Numbered from the stretch's first letter, positions 32,098 through 44,030 are shown. The stretch is 64,000 nucleotides of DNA from Gigaspora rosea (GCA_003550325.1 QKWP01000027.1:117832-181831), one strand, 5' to 3'. Notes: a model not told the origin generated them from the letters alone. Translations and numbers: made by a program.

Positions 32098-33310
32098 TTT
32101 AATCTCCGTTCCAAGACAAAACCTGTTTAAAATAATTTTTTTATATTATTATGTATAGTACCCCTATAAGAAAAGGGTCATGGGTTACGGGTGGCCCGGG
32201 TTGTCTGGATAAGCACGTGTTATTGGGGTGTCAATATTGTTTTAATTATAAAAAAAAAAGCCATATTCTAAAAGATTCACACGGTTTTTTGTGATCTTTT
32301 GAATAAGAAATGTTCTTTAGAACCATTTCGAAGGTTCTATATTTAATTTTTTGCGATAGCTCTAAATAAGTTTTAACTTATAGTTTTCGATAGTTTTTTT
32401 TCTATTTTAATTAACAAAATTCAACTTATTCTATACAAAATTTATATATCGATAAAAAATTTGAAAATATAGTTTTATTCTTTAACATTTTATAAACAAT
32501 TCGTGAAGTTTCAAGGTAATTCGATTTCTTGATAATAAGTTGAATCGCTTTGAAATTTCAATTATTATTAATATTATGTTCTTGTAATTACTGTTAAATA
32601 TACAATCCGAATTTGAATTTTAATTGTTGTTTGTGTAATGTAAAAATCTGTGATATGAAAATTCTATAGTTATCTAATATAATTTTGATTTTTAACCTCC
32701 GTTCCAAGACAAAACCTGTTTAAAATAATTTTTTTATATTATTATGTATAGTATACCCTATAAGAAAAGGGTCATGGGTGTTATGGGTAGCACAGGTAGT
32801 TTGGATAGGCACGTGTTATTGGGTGCGCGGTATACTATTTGGGTGTCAATATTGTTTTAATTATAAAAAAAAAGCCATATTCTAAAAGATTCACACGGTT
32901 TTTTGTGATCTTTTGAATGAGAAATGTTCTTTAGAACCATTTCGAAGGTTCTATATTTAATTTTTTGCGATAGCTCTAAATAAGTTTTAACTTATAGTTT
33001 TTGATAGTTTTTTTTTTATTTTAATTAATAAAATTCAACTTATTCAATACAAAATTTATATATCGATAAAAAATTTGAAAATATAGTTTTATTCTTTAGC
33101 ATTTTATAAACAATTCGTGAAAGTTTCAAGGTAATTCGATTTCTTGATAATAAGTTGAATCGCTTTGAATTTCAATTATTATTAATATTATGTTCTTACT
33201 GTAATTACAGTTAAATATACAATCCGAATTTGAATTTTAATTGTTGTTTGTGTAACGTAAAAATCTGTGATATGAAAATGCTATAGTTATCTAACATAAT
33301 TTTGATTTCT
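32098..33310. repeat. Tandem direct duplication, two copies of ~600 bp
   Basis: 32098-32693 and 32694-33310 share CTCCGTTCCAAGACAAAACC, AAAAGATTCACACGGTTTTT, TTTAGAACCATTTCGAAGGT and ATACAATCCGAATTTGAAT. The second copy has an extra ~19 bp (TGCGCGGTATACTATTT, about 32823) that equals the terminus of the adjacent foldback element. Confidence 0.85.
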
Positions 33311-33329
33311 TAGTTGATGTTCTACCCTA

Positions 33330-33720
33330 GTATACTATGTAAATCAAAACTATATGTGGTCATATAATAAAATTTATTAATAAATTTTTTGATTCATGTA
33401 CAGCCCAAAAAGTTTAATAGCTTTGAATAAATTTTTGCAAAGATTAGTATTACATCTCTACAAACAAGGCTATAGAATGTTAAACATGAAAAAACTGTAA
33501 TATGCTACGTGTTTTTTTTCTTAAAAAAAGAAAGGGTAAATTTAGTTCATTTTTAAAAAATGGCTCTATAACTTTTTGTAAGGACGTAATACTTGTCTTT
33601 GCAAAGTTTTATCCAAAACTATCGAACCATTGGAGCTGTACATCTGTTTTAAAAATTCATTAATCAATTTTATTATATGACCACATATAGTTTTGATTTA
33701 CATAGTATACCGCGCACCCC
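33330..33720. mobile_element. Foldback MITE, family T (near-perfect long TIR)
   Basis: GTATACTATGTAAATCAAAA at 33330 and its exact inverse ending at 33706, identical over ~44 bp and similar over ~180 bp per arm, so the element is almost entirely palindromic. On the right the terminus may extend through CGCGCACCCC (33720). Confidence 0.8.
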
Positions 33721-33822
33721 AATGTGTCATGTGGCACGTAAAGGCAACATGAACCAAAACGTGACAGAATGGCATATATATTACGTTTTACGGTATTGAT
33801 ACGTGTATTGCGTGGCCATTTT

Positions 33823-34143
33823 ACTTATTTGCGCGGGTAACACAACCCAAAAAAGAAAATCTGATTTTGTAAATAAACTGTGCGTGAAATAAAATTTAGG
33901 GTTAGGGTCTTAACGTTAGAGGCTATAAGGTTAGAGTGATGTTTAATATAAGTAAAATTTCATTCCCGTCATTTTTAATTAGTTCACCAAGATCGATTTA
34001 AACATTAGTTTTGTGTATTTTCGCTTTTTTCATCTTTTATGCGTGTTCGAATTCTTCGTCGGGCTGATCCAGAATAGTCAAAATTTGCTCTCTCCGATTA
34101 GCTATTTCCTCTCCAGGAGCTTGTATTACCCGTGCAAATAAGT
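33823..34143. mobile_element. MITE, family N2 (core shared with 5962-6247, different ends)
   Basis: Ends ACTTATTTGCGCGGGTAACA and, inverted, ACTTATTTGCACGGGTAATA (23-bp TIR, 2 mismatches). The core AGTAAAATTTCATTCCCGTC, TTTTGTGTATTTTCGC and TCGTCGGGCTGATCC parallels that of the nested element at 5962-6247; also contains TTAGGGTTAGGGTC. Confidence 0.75.
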
Positions 34144-34890
34144 GGATGCTTGCTGTATGAACACGTTTTATTTCGTGTAATTACCCGTGGTCCATTTATA
34201 GTCCAAAATATCCGGGTAAACAGTTCAATTTGGGCCAATTCAACGTGCTAATGGAGCACAGACGTACAAATCCGGACATCTGCCCATTCCACATATATTA
34301 CAAAAACAAAATAAATTAAATAAACATATTACTCCCGTGAAAAAACCTAGCTAACTACCCATCAAAATTCCACTGTCACATGATAATGTGGCGTATTGCT
34401 GATCCTAATAGGGCCAGTCTATGGACACGTACCATTTCACGTGATCTACACTACCAATCATCACATAATATGGCGTCAGAAGTAGAATTTTTCTAAATTT
34501 CTTATCAAACTTTCTTGACAACTACCTAATTAAATTTAGTGAAAACTTGTTTAAATCAGTCCTATGGATTTGTAATATCCATTTAAAAAAATTTTCACGA
34601 ATTCTATCACGTAGTTGTTATGAAACTTTCATTCAAAGCATGGAAAAATTTTTAATGTTCTTTAAAAAAATAGCTGCAACAGAAATTTTCCTAAACTTTG
34701 AACAAAAAGTTTCTTGACAACTACTTAATAGAATTCGATAAAATTTTTTTAATAAATTTTACTATTTAATACAATTTATTTAAATTTCAAAGTATAGGAA
34801 AATTGTTGTCATGGCTATTTTTTAAAGAACAGTGAAAATTTTTTCATATTTTGAACAAAATTTTTCATGTAAATCATGTGAAATAGTGCA
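34144..34890. repeat. Unique spacer plus diverged satellite-like palindromic units
   Basis: 34144-34480 shows no gene. 34480-34890 has two inverted-repeat units with ACTTTCTTGACAACTACCTA, TTTTCACGAATTCTATCACG and AGCATGGAAAAATTTTTAAT, structurally like the 9881-12745 satellite (TTG.CAACTACCT, AATTTGATGAAAA). Confidence 0.5.
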
Positions 34891-34989
34891 TGTCTATAAG
34901 TAAACCGGATTCTAATATAACATAAATGACAAATCATATTTAATCAAACTTAAATTTTGTAATAACTATAAAAGTACTATAAATTAACC

Positions 34990-35226
34990 TGACTAATTAT
35001 TGTAACAGATTAAAATTAAAATGAAATTTTTCTATTTTTTAAAAAAAAATTTTAAAATTTTTTAGAGAACATTTTTTGGGTTTTTTAGCATTAGGATTAG
35101 GGTTTAGAGTTAGGATTATTAATAAATGAGTATATGTGGGTTTTATAAGCTTTAAGATGAGCAAAAGAGGTTCCTAGTTTTATTTTAATTTGATTTCATT
35201 TTAATCTGCTACAGTTATTAATATTC
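34990..35226. mobile_element. MITE, family L
   Basis: TTATTGTAACAGATTAAAAT at the left, inverted TAACTGTAGCAGATTAAAAT at the right; central ATTAGGGTTTAGAGTTAGG. Confidence 0.6.
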
Positions 35227-35299
35227 AGCAAACTGATTCCAATTTTATTTATAGGTTTTTAATTTTTTAATAATAATAAAATATATAGTACAAAATAAA

Positions 35300-35530
35300 T
35301 GGGCTCATTAGTAAAAAGTTTTTAGCCCTTTTTTTTAAATTTTAAATTAAAATATTTCAATAACTACTAAATCAAATTAAATAAAAAATTTTTTATTTTT
35401 TATTATAACTATATATAATGATTAAACTATAAAAAAAATCATTAAATTTAGTTTAGTAGTTATTAAGATATTTTAATTCAAAGTTTAAAAAACTTTTATC
35501 TAGAAAAAATCTCTTCTTTTTCTTCTAAGA
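35300..35530. mobile_element. Diverged foldback MITE, family Q copy 3
   Basis: GGCTCATTAGTAAAAAGTTT...TCTTTTTCTTCTAAGAGACC with inner arms AACTACTAAATCAAATTAAA / AATTTAGTTTAGTAGTTATT. Matches the Q layout at 708. Confidence 0.5.
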
Positions 35531-36103
35531 GACCCTAATTATTAAACATTCTTAGCATTAAATTAATAAAAATAAAATTGAGTAATGAATTTAAATAGCT
35601 TAATGTTTAAATTAATAAATATATTTTATAATCATAATTTAAAATAAAATTAAATAATAATAAAAATAAACTTGATTATTTTAAATAATAATTATTTGTT
35701 TTTATTTACAAATAATGCAAATAAATAAAAATAAATATCCTTTAAACAAATACGGTATATCATTCATAACAAATAGAAAAAGTTAATTATATACCCTAGT
35801 AAAAACAGTATTATAGATCTACCAAGAATAGCAGCTTATATTTTAATATTTATATCCAAATTCAATACAAGTAAATAAATTAAATAAAATATCAGGCCTA
35901 TCTAACAACTAATTGACAATTATTTTTGTTATATGTCATACAATTAAAATTAATTGAAATTAATTGAAACCCAATTAATAATAAAATTAATCAACTCATT
36001 TTGATTGCATCACAAATCAATTACAAAATTGCAATCAATTGCTCTTAATCAATTATTCGGTAGGACTAGTAAATATTTAGATAAGTAAATGTTCTCTAAG
36101 CTT
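35531..36103. repeat. AT-rich degenerate tandem repeat (block 1)
   Basis: AAAATTAAATAATAA, AGCTTAATGTTTAAATTAAT and TAAATATCCTT-type pieces recur, the same pattern as in 38640-38830, 42770-43720 and 50640-52050. No gene. Confidence 0.45.
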
Positions 36104-36789
36104 GTACACTCTCTAACAAAAGTTATGAAATTTTTAATAATTATAAAGATCTAAACTAATTTGTTGTAATTATAGCTATATATAAAACTTATTTTTTTTA
36201 TATACAAATTGGTCTTTGTGCAATAAGTAAAGTTGTTTGCTATAACAATTTGCACACAATTTAAGAATTTTAGAAAATTTTATTAAATTTTTTTTATATT
36301 TTAGATATCTGTAAACAAAAAAAAAATAATAATTAAAATTATTATATGTTGATACATTCTTGAAACTTTAAGAACTTTTTTATAAAAATTTAATCCAATA
36401 TACTTTAGAACCTAAAAAACAACTTTTATTAAGTTATAAAAGAAATTAAAAAAGGTTTAGAACTGCACTAATATTTTAACGATTATATGATTTAACCTAA
36501 TTTGAAAATAAATATATTAAAATACATAAAATGCCTAATTAATTATAAAAAATTTAAATTGACAAAAATAAAATTATTGCTTTGTAAATTTTGTATACAA
36601 AAAATGATAAAAAATTTTACATGTGAAAATCAATAGTATTATATTTGAGTATGTTGAAAAAATGGTAAAGAATCTACAGATATCCATAAAGAATTAGTTA
36701 CCACTAAAGAAGACAACCCACTATTTAAACATCTAAATTAACTATTTACTATTGGGTTAAAACATTTAAAACCAGAAAATTAAACATAA

Positions 36790-37650
36790 AAAATGCACTT
36801 CATTCTGGGCATTCTTGTGAAGCAGTTACAAATTTAATTATTGCTAAGATTAAGACTCTTATAAGTGATAATTCCCATATTATGATTAAGGGTATTTAGC
36901 AAGTATTGAAACTATTTTATATATGAAACTCTATGCTAATAAAGTATGCTCAAAATAGGTACCTTACACTCTTACTAAAAAAACAAGCAAAAAAGAGTCA
37001 AAGTTTTGAAGCAATTGTTGAAATATCTTGATAATAGATTTCAAAAAATTATTACAGAAAATGAAATCTAGTTCTATTTTTTTAATATTTTGTCTAAAGA
37101 AAGTAATAAAGATTGAATAAATAAAAAGAAGAATTGACCCCAAATCGTAAGGACCTTCTAATTTAGTAGAAAACGAATATTTGTATATTTTTTTTTAGTT
37201 AGTAGAATTATAACAAGTATAATAGTAAAGTAAGGATATATGGTTAATGGAAAGTATTATAGCAATGAAGTATTACCATTAGTTTTTAAAAATTTTAAGA
37301 AAATTAGTGGCAGAAGCACTATACACAATGTTATGCTGCATCATAATAATGTAATACCATACAAGGCAAAAGAGATTACTAAATATTTTCATAAAGAATG
37401 AGTGATATTGCTTCTCTATCCTTTTTATAGTCCAGACCTAGCTCTTTATAATTTTTTTATTTTCAAAAATTTAAAAAGAGCTTGGTAGGTTATGATTTGA
37501 GAGAATTCAAGAACTTGCTTATGCTTTAAAATTAATAGCTAATACTATAACAAAGAAGAAGCATATTAACTATTTTCAAAATTGGTATAGAAGGTTAAAA
37601 CATTGCATAGATACCAATGGAAACTATTTTGAAGGGATGGAATAGTTAAA
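36790..37650 (+). pseudogene. mariner transposase, dead copy
   Basis: Forward-frame pieces in family order: 'HSCEAVTNLIIAKIKTLISD' (about 36815), an 'AQNRYLTLLLKKQ' piece (36950) matching the usual ARWVPRLLTEEQ, 'GKYYSNEVLPLVFKNFKK', 'MLHHNNVIPYKAKE' (37333), 'YSPDLALYNFFIFKNLK' (about 37421) and the C-terminal 'DTNGNYFEGME' ending near 37642. In mariner transposases (DDE/D with 34 residues between the last two acids) the LHHDN aspartate is catalytic; here it is N, and about ten stops are present. The SPDLA aspartate remains. It lies within the long-TIR element W, which need not be its own terminus. Confidence 0.8.
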
Positions 37651-37733
37651 ATTGCTATTTATTATATAAATAAAAGAATATGTTATACATTTACAAAACT
37701 TTTTGAACACCTCATATAACTAGTTTAAAAATA

Positions 37734-38017
37734 TAGTTGTTTTAGAATTGATATATTTAATAAAATTTTTAATTTTAAAAAAATCCTATTTTTTGTATCT
37801 TAAAATTTTATATAATAAAATATTGTAAAATTTATATTGAAATAATTTAATAAAATAAATAATAAATTATATAATATAATATAACATGTATATTATATTT
37901 TAGAATTATATTTTTATAAATTTTACAATGTTTTATTATATAAATTTTTAAGATACAAAAAATAAGATTTTTTAAAAATTAAAATTTTAAATAAATATAC
38001 CAATTCTAAAACAACTG
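37734..38017. mobile_element. Palindromic Tc1/mariner-type MITE
   Basis: 284 bp with ~110-bp arms: TAGTTGTTTTAGAATTGATA / CAGTTGTTTTAGAATTGGTA (inverted), TA at both flanks. The centre is AT-only. It sits directly after the mariner remains, inside element W. Confidence 0.8.
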
Positions 38018-38633
38018 TATTGTTAACACTAGTTAGTGACTTAATAAAAGTTGTTTTCTGGGTTCTAAAGTATAGATGATTAAGAATTTAACTAATTTTA
38101 ACACCTGGTTAAAGTTATAAATTTTAACCACCCTTTATTTTTATAGAAGTTTTTTATATAAAAATTATTCTTTAAAGATTAGGGTTAGGGTATAGGTATT
38201 AAGTTAGAGGATGGATTGATAATTTATATGCAAAATTAGATGCCAAAAACTTTTATTTAATAGCCCAAAGCTAGTTTTTGTAATAAAATTTTGCAATATT
38301 GATAATTTTTTTGATTTTTTCTAAATTTTTATTTTGTTACACAAGATCCTGCGACCTGATTGGTAAATTATATGGTGGTTACATCACTAGGGGGCAAGTT
38401 AGCAATACATAAAGATTAAAAATTTATATAAAAAAATTCTAAGGGGTTCATGAATGCGTTTAAATATATTAATTTTAATTATTATTTTTATTTTTTGTTT
38501 ACAAAGATTTAAAATAAAAATATTTTCAAAAAAAATTTAATAAAATTTTGTAAAATTTTTAAATTATTTACAAATCGTTATGGCAAACAACTTAATTATT
38601 AAAAATCCTATGACTTTTGTTAGAGGAGTGTAC

Positions 38634-39025
38634 ATTAATTTACATAAACAAACCAACACATAACTGATAATTTTCTTTATTCTCATAACTAAACTAAAAT
38701 TAAAAAAGAAATAGCTTGCTTATTTTATATACTTAATAACAAATATTCTTTATATTTATACACTAAATAAATAGTAATAATATTTATAAATATAAATATT
38801 TTGAATGCTTAGATGATAAATATTCTTCATACCCATGCACTAATTAACAAATATAGATCAAATACAAAAATATCAGATAAAATATTAGCTATTCAATATT
38901 CTTATATTATATATCAAGATATCATTATACATAATATCTTGTCCAATTGTTTGGGTTTCTATTAGTCAAAAATTGGACTAAAAAATATGTAAACAACATT
39001 AGCTATTTAGATTTGATATATGTGT
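38634..39025. repeat. AT-rich degenerate tandem repeat (block 2)
   Basis: Repeats AAATATTCTTTATA and ATGCACTAATTAACAAATA-type units at 38700-38830. No gene. Confidence 0.4.
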
Positions 39026-39092
39026 ATATGGGGTGAGTCAGTAAAAAAGGGCCAATAAATTTGGCCCTTTTCTACTGACTTGCCCTCATATG
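39026..39092. mobile_element. 67-bp TIR-only remnant of foldback MITE family Q
   Basis: ATATGGGGTGAGTCAGTA, AAAAAGGGCCAA, an 8-bp centre, then the inverse. The two Q termini are joined with no body. Confidence 0.75.
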
Positions 39093-39369
39093 TTATATTT
39101 TAATTAGTATAATTATTGATTGATGGAAATTTGAAAGTGATATCTAATATATTAACTGTAAATACAATCAAAATTTAGTATAATGTTTGTATGTCTGTTT
39201 GAATCTTACTGAATATCTAGTATTATATAATCAAAAAAAATTTTGGGAATCAATGCGCTGAGCGGGTATAATAATAATTATCATTGATAATTATCCTTTT
39301 TTTATTAAATATACAGTAATTACATATGTACATCCATTTTTTTTTGACTATTTATTTATATTTAATTTC
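39093..39369. other. AT-rich, nothing seen
   Basis: No supported feature. Confidence 0.4.
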
Positions 39370-39642
39370 TTAAAACTTTTGCAACCTTTTTTTTTCACAT
39401 TTTCGAATTTGGTGACTATTATAAATATTGTAGTTGGTTTTGGTTTCATGGACACAACCTTTTTTTTTTAGATGGGTTTCTTTTATTACTTCTTCATATG
39501 CAATTATGTTTTCAATTTTGATGACTATTATAAATATTGTAGTTGATTTTGGTTTTATGGACATGTTTAACTACCATTCTTCTCATTCTTCTCTTTTTTT
39601 TTTCTAGATAGATCTTTTTTATTGCTTCTTTATATACAATTA

Positions 39643-39804
39643 GGGTGCTGATATTTATTAAATAATATTTTAGGATAGGGTTAAACAAAATCAAATTATC
39701 TCTTAGTTAAATTTATTTGGCTAAAATTTTATATATAAATATTACCTGGGGGTAGGGGTAAGCATTTATAGTAAATAGATATTAGATAATAAATAATAGT
39801 GCTC
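39643..39804. mobile_element. Small PIF/Harbinger-type MITE in the minisatellite
   Basis: 162 bp, TTA duplication (39640-39642, 39805-39807), ends GGGTGCTGATATTTATTA and, inverted, GAGCACTATTATTTATTA. The surrounding array unit gives the empty site. Confidence 0.65.
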
Positions 39805-40119
39805 TTATGTTTTTGACTTTGGTGACTATTATAAATATTGTAGTTGATTAAATATATTTAACTACTACCCTTATCTTTCTTTTCTTTTTAAATAGATCTT
39901 CTTTATTACTTTTTCATATGCAATTACATTTTCGACTTTGGTAACTATTATAAACATTGTAGTTAATTTTGGTTTTGTGAACATATTTAATTACAACCTT
40001 TCTCTTTCTTCTCTTTCTAGGTGGTCTTTTTCATAGCTTCTTCATATGCAATTACATTTTTGACTTTAGTAACTATTATAATTATTGTAGTTGATTTTGG
40101 TTTTGTGGACATCTTTAAC

Positions 40120-40584
40120 CAGTGTTGGCCAATATGGACGGGTGGCAATCAATTAATCGACAATCACTTCACCGACATAACATTTACCGACAATTATTCA
40201 CCGACACGTTCATTTTACTGACAGTTTATTTCACCAAAGCTCATTTCACCGACAAAGTAATTCTGGTCATTGTCGTTAGGGTCAGGGTAGAATTAGGTAG
40301 AATTAGGACTAAAGTTAGGGGGTGCTTTTTGAAAACAAACTTGTCGGTGAAATGAACTTCGGTGAAACAAACTGTCGGTAAAATGAACTTGTCAGTGAGT
40401 ATTTGTCGGTAAAATGTTATGTCGGTGAAGCGATTGTTGGCGAAATAATACGGACCCAATATGGACATTTGGACATATTAAAAATAATATGGACAAATAT
40501 GAACATAGTAATTTATGGACATATAGGTTTGGACATAGTCCACATTTTTTAAAAAATATGGACATATACCAAGTGCCAACACTG
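40120..40584. mobile_element. hAT-type MITE, family D', with nested MITE
   Basis: CAGTGTTGGCCAATATGG...TACCAAGTGCCAACACTG, flanks TCTTTAAC (40112-40119) and TTTTTAAC (40585-40592), 8 bp with one mismatch. Without the nested element it is 138 bp. Related by its CAGTGTTG end and TGGACAT-rich body to family D at 56291. Confidence 0.85.
40140..40457. mobile_element. Mutator-type MITE, family E copy 1 (9-bp duplication)
   Basis: 318 bp, ends GGGTGGCAATCAATTAATCG and, inverted, GGGTCCGTATTATTTCGCC, exact 9-bp duplication AATATGGAC (40131-40139, 40458-40466). Subterminal arrays of TTCACCGACA on one side and TGTCGGTGAA on the other. A 9-bp duplication is typical of MULEs. Confidence 0.85.
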
Positions 40585-41206
40585 TTTTTAACTACTACTT
40601 TTCTCTTTTTTTTTCTAGATGGGTCTTCTTCATCACTTTTATATATACAATTATATTCAACTTTGGTAACTATTATAAATATTGTAGTTGATTTTGGTTT
40701 TATGGACATGTTTAACTACTACCCTTTTTTATTGCTTCTTCATATACAATTACGTTTTTTATAAATATTGTAGTTAATTTTGGTTTTGTAAACACATTTA
40801 ACTACTACTCTTTTCTTTCTTTTTCTAAATAGGTCTTCTTCATTGCTTCTTCATATGCAATTATGTTTTCAACTTTGGTAACTATTATAAATATTGTAGT
40901 TGATTTTGGTTTTGTGAACACAACCTTCTCTTTCTAGATGGATTTCTTTCATCACTTCTTCATATACAATTATGTTTTTGACTTTGGTAACTATTATAAA
41001 TATTGTAGTTAATTTTGGGTTCATGAACACATTTAGCTACCACTTTTTTTTTTCTCTTTCTAGATGAGTCTACTTTATTGCTTTTGCATATGCAATTATG
41101 GTTTCAATTTTGATGACTATTATAAATATTGTAGTTGATTTTGGTTTTATAAACACATTTAACTACTACTCTTCTTTTTTTTCTAGATATGTCTAGAACC
41201 CTGAAA

Positions 41207-41364
41207 TATCTACAAAAGGGTAAGGTTTTCAAAATTACTAAATATAAAAAAATTTGCAAAAAAAAAAGCAAAAATAATTACTATAAAAGAAAATAATCTG
41301 CACAAAAAAGGCCAAAAATAAGCAAACTAAAATCCTACCTCTCTTTATATATTTCAGAATTCTA
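41207..41364. mobile_element. MITE, family P copy 4
   Basis: AGAACCCTGAAATATCTACA...TATATATTTCAGAATTCT; body with AAAAATAATTACTATAAAA and CAAAAATAAGCAAACT. Flanks ATATGTCT / ATAGATCT match at 6 of 8. Inserted in the minisatellite. Confidence 0.7.
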
Positions 41365-42300
41365 TAGATCTTCTTTATTGCTTCTTCATATACAATTACA
41401 TTTTTGACTTTGGTAACTACTATAAATATTGTAGTTAATTTTGGTTTTGTAATACATTTAACTACTATACTTCTCTTTTTTTTTCTAGATAGGTTTTCTT
41501 TATCACTTCTTTATATGCAATTATGCCTTTAACTTTGGTAACTATTATAATTATTGTAGTTGATTTTGGTTTCATGAACATGTTTAACTACTATTCTTCT
41601 TATTTTCTTTTTTTAGATAGATCTTCTTTATTACTTTTTTATATCCATTACATTTTCAACTTTGGTAACTATTATAAATATTGTAGTAATTTTGGTTTTA
41701 TAGATATATTTAACTATCACCTTTTTCTTTTTTTTTCTAGGCGGGTCTTTTTTATTACATCTTCGTATGCAATTGCATTTTTGACTTTGGCAACTATTAT
41801 AAATATTGTAGTTAATTTGGTTTTGTAAACATGTACTTTCTTTTTTTAGATAGGTTTTTTTATCACTTCTTCATATACAATTATGGTTTTGAATTTGGTA
41901 ACTATTATAAATATTATAGTTGATTTTGGTTTTGTAAATATGTTTAACTACACTTTTTTCTTTTTTCTCTTTCTAGATGGGTTTTCTTTATCACTTCTTC
42001 ATATACAATTATGTTTTTAACTTTGGTAACTATTATAAATATTGTAGTTTATTTTGGTTTCATAAACATGTTTAACTACCATCCTTCTCTTTTTTCTCTT
42101 TTTAGGTAGGTCTTCTTCATCACTTCTTCATATGCAATTACATTTTCAACTTTGGTAACTATTATAAATATTGTAGTTGATTTTGGTTTTATGGATATAT
42201 TTAACTATTACTTTTCTTTTTCTAAAAGGTCTTCTTTATTGTTTTTTCGTATACAATTATATTTTTGACTTTGGTGACTATTATAATTATTATAGTTGAT

Positions 42301-44030
42301 TGATTGGGCTAATATTAAAAAGTTAGGTAGTATTTGGTTAGATTGTTAGTAATAATTTGAATATAGTTTATACTGTATTATTTGCTAGATATAACAATTT
42401 CAAACCTGTAATAAATTTATTTTTATTAAAAATAAAATTAATAAAGTTTATAATTTGAACTATATTGTTAATATCATATAAATATTACCAAAATATCTGC
42501 TAATTGATATACTATTAATATTTTTTGCAAAATTCTATATATAGGCTACAGAAATTTGCTGATATGTATTAGACCGATAGACTACAAATACATGCCAAAT
42601 ATTGGTTAACTATTACATGCTACATATCAAAAAGTTTTTGTAACATATTGATTTAATTTATGTAACTTATTGTCTTCCTGATAGAGCATAAAAATTTTAT
42701 ATCATAGTTGAACCTGTAAAATTAAATGGCAAAAAATCATGAGCATGAATAATTTATTTTAAAAACTTAAATTGATAAATGCTCTTTATACTCAAACTAA
42801 AATAAAATTAAAAAAAGTAAATATTCTTGAAGATAATAGCTTATTTTATACATTTAGATAAATAGATAATTCTTATATGTACAAAATAAAAAAAAATAAA
42901 AAATAGTAATTCATAAATAGACCATTTTAAATTTCTAAATAATAAATATTTTCTATATATACAATTGCTAAATTAATGTAAATACCCCAGACATCTAGTA
43001 AAGAGGTCATATGTTACATATTTTAGCAAAAATCTATAAAATTTGTAAAGCAAAAAAACAGTTTTTGCCAATTATCTTGGTATCCAATAATACAATTTGA
43101 ATGAACTTTTTTTAAAATGAAGTTCTCAGAAAAGTGCATTTAACAAAAAAAATTCATTCAATTCTAATTATTGAATCAGAAGTTATTTAAGAAAATATGG
43201 GTTTTTATTTTTAGGAAATTAAATCAAATTGGCCAAAATGCAGTTATGACCTATATGTTTGGGTCCTGTAAATATTATGAAATTAAACAGTAAATATTCA
43301 CAACCTTAAATTAATAAATGCTTTTTATGCCTAGAAGCCTAAATCAAATCAAAAAAAAATAAAATAAAAAAAATAAATTGTTAAATAGCTTATTTTATAT
43401 ATTTATATAATAAAATGTTTTTTACCTATTTATTAAATAAATGATAAATATTCATGAACTTTAATAGCTTATTTTAAATACATAGGTAAATGAAATTCTT
43501 CATACCATGTGCTAAATTAATAGTTAAAAAGAATAAATTGAAATTAAATAATAAATTAATTGGCTTATTTCAAATCTCTAGATAAATAAATATTCTTCAT
43601 ATTAATAAATACTAATATGTTAAATTTAATGCGAATAAAATAGAATTAAACAATAAATATTTATGAAGTCAAACATCTTGTTTAAATATTTAAAATTATA
43701 AACATTCCTTATACTCATCTTTTAAATTGTCTACAACAGAGCTCTATTTAAAAGTACATATAAAATAAATCAAAAATATAAAAAATATACTTATGTTAGC
43801 TAATGTACACTTATTTGTTATGCATATAATCCTTTATCAAAATAGAAAAAATATATTAAATTTTCAGATACATGCACATATTCGAAATTACATTTGCTAT
43901 TAGCTGATATTGATTTAAAAATTTTAATTTAATTTTCACTTATTGAATAAAAAAAATGAAAAAAACTAGTTCATATTTAAAATTCAATATATACTCTTCA
44001 AATTAAATATATTTCAATACTATAGAAAAG
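42301..44030. repeat. AT-rich degenerate tandem repeats (block 3)
   Basis: From 42770 to 43720 units of ~110-130 bp recur: ATTAAACAGTAAATATTCA, AATAGCTTATTTTA, AATAAATGTTCTTTATAC. A family F MITE lies inside. No gene; 42301-42770 has no recognisable content. Confidence 0.5.
42986..43267. mobile_element. hAT-like MITE, family F copy 2
   Basis: 282 bp, ends CCCAGACATCTAGTAAAG and TATGTTTGGGTCCT, flanks GTAAATAC (42978-42985) / GTAAATAT (43268-43275). Body 'AAACAGTTTTTGCCAATTAT' as in copies at 3674 and 58946. Confidence 0.8.

Larger units (their letters stand above)
36104..38633. mobile_element. Long-TIR element W with mariner remains inside
   Basis: Left arm 36104-36450 and right arm 38030-38633 are inverted copies: GTACACTCTCTAACAAAAG / GTACACTCCTCTAACAAAAG, then GTTGTTTGC(T/C)ATAAC, and at the inner edge ACTTTAGAACC(T/C)A and AAACAACTTTTATTAAGT. 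The right arm has an extra ~300 bp (about 38098-38400, with TTAGGGTTAGGGTATAGG), a possible nested MITE. No target duplication seen. Confidence 0.7.
39370..42300. repeat. Minisatellite, ~122-bp unit, about 18 units, with MITE insertions
   Basis: Each unit has the blocks TCTTCTTCATNNNTTCTTCA, ATATGCAATTATGTTTTCAA, CTTTGGTAACTATTATAAAT, ATTGTAGTTGATTTTGGTTT and a pyrimidine-rich CTACTACCCTTCTCTTTT. ATTGTAGTT recurs at intervals of 110-135 bp after removing the three insertions (39643, 40120, 41207). Frames over parts of the array are repeat-derived, not genes. Confidence 0.85.

Noticed and set aside
39370..41828. Small frames of 60-105 codons
   Set aside because: They follow the 122-bp minisatellite or its MITE inserts and have no conserved protein signal.
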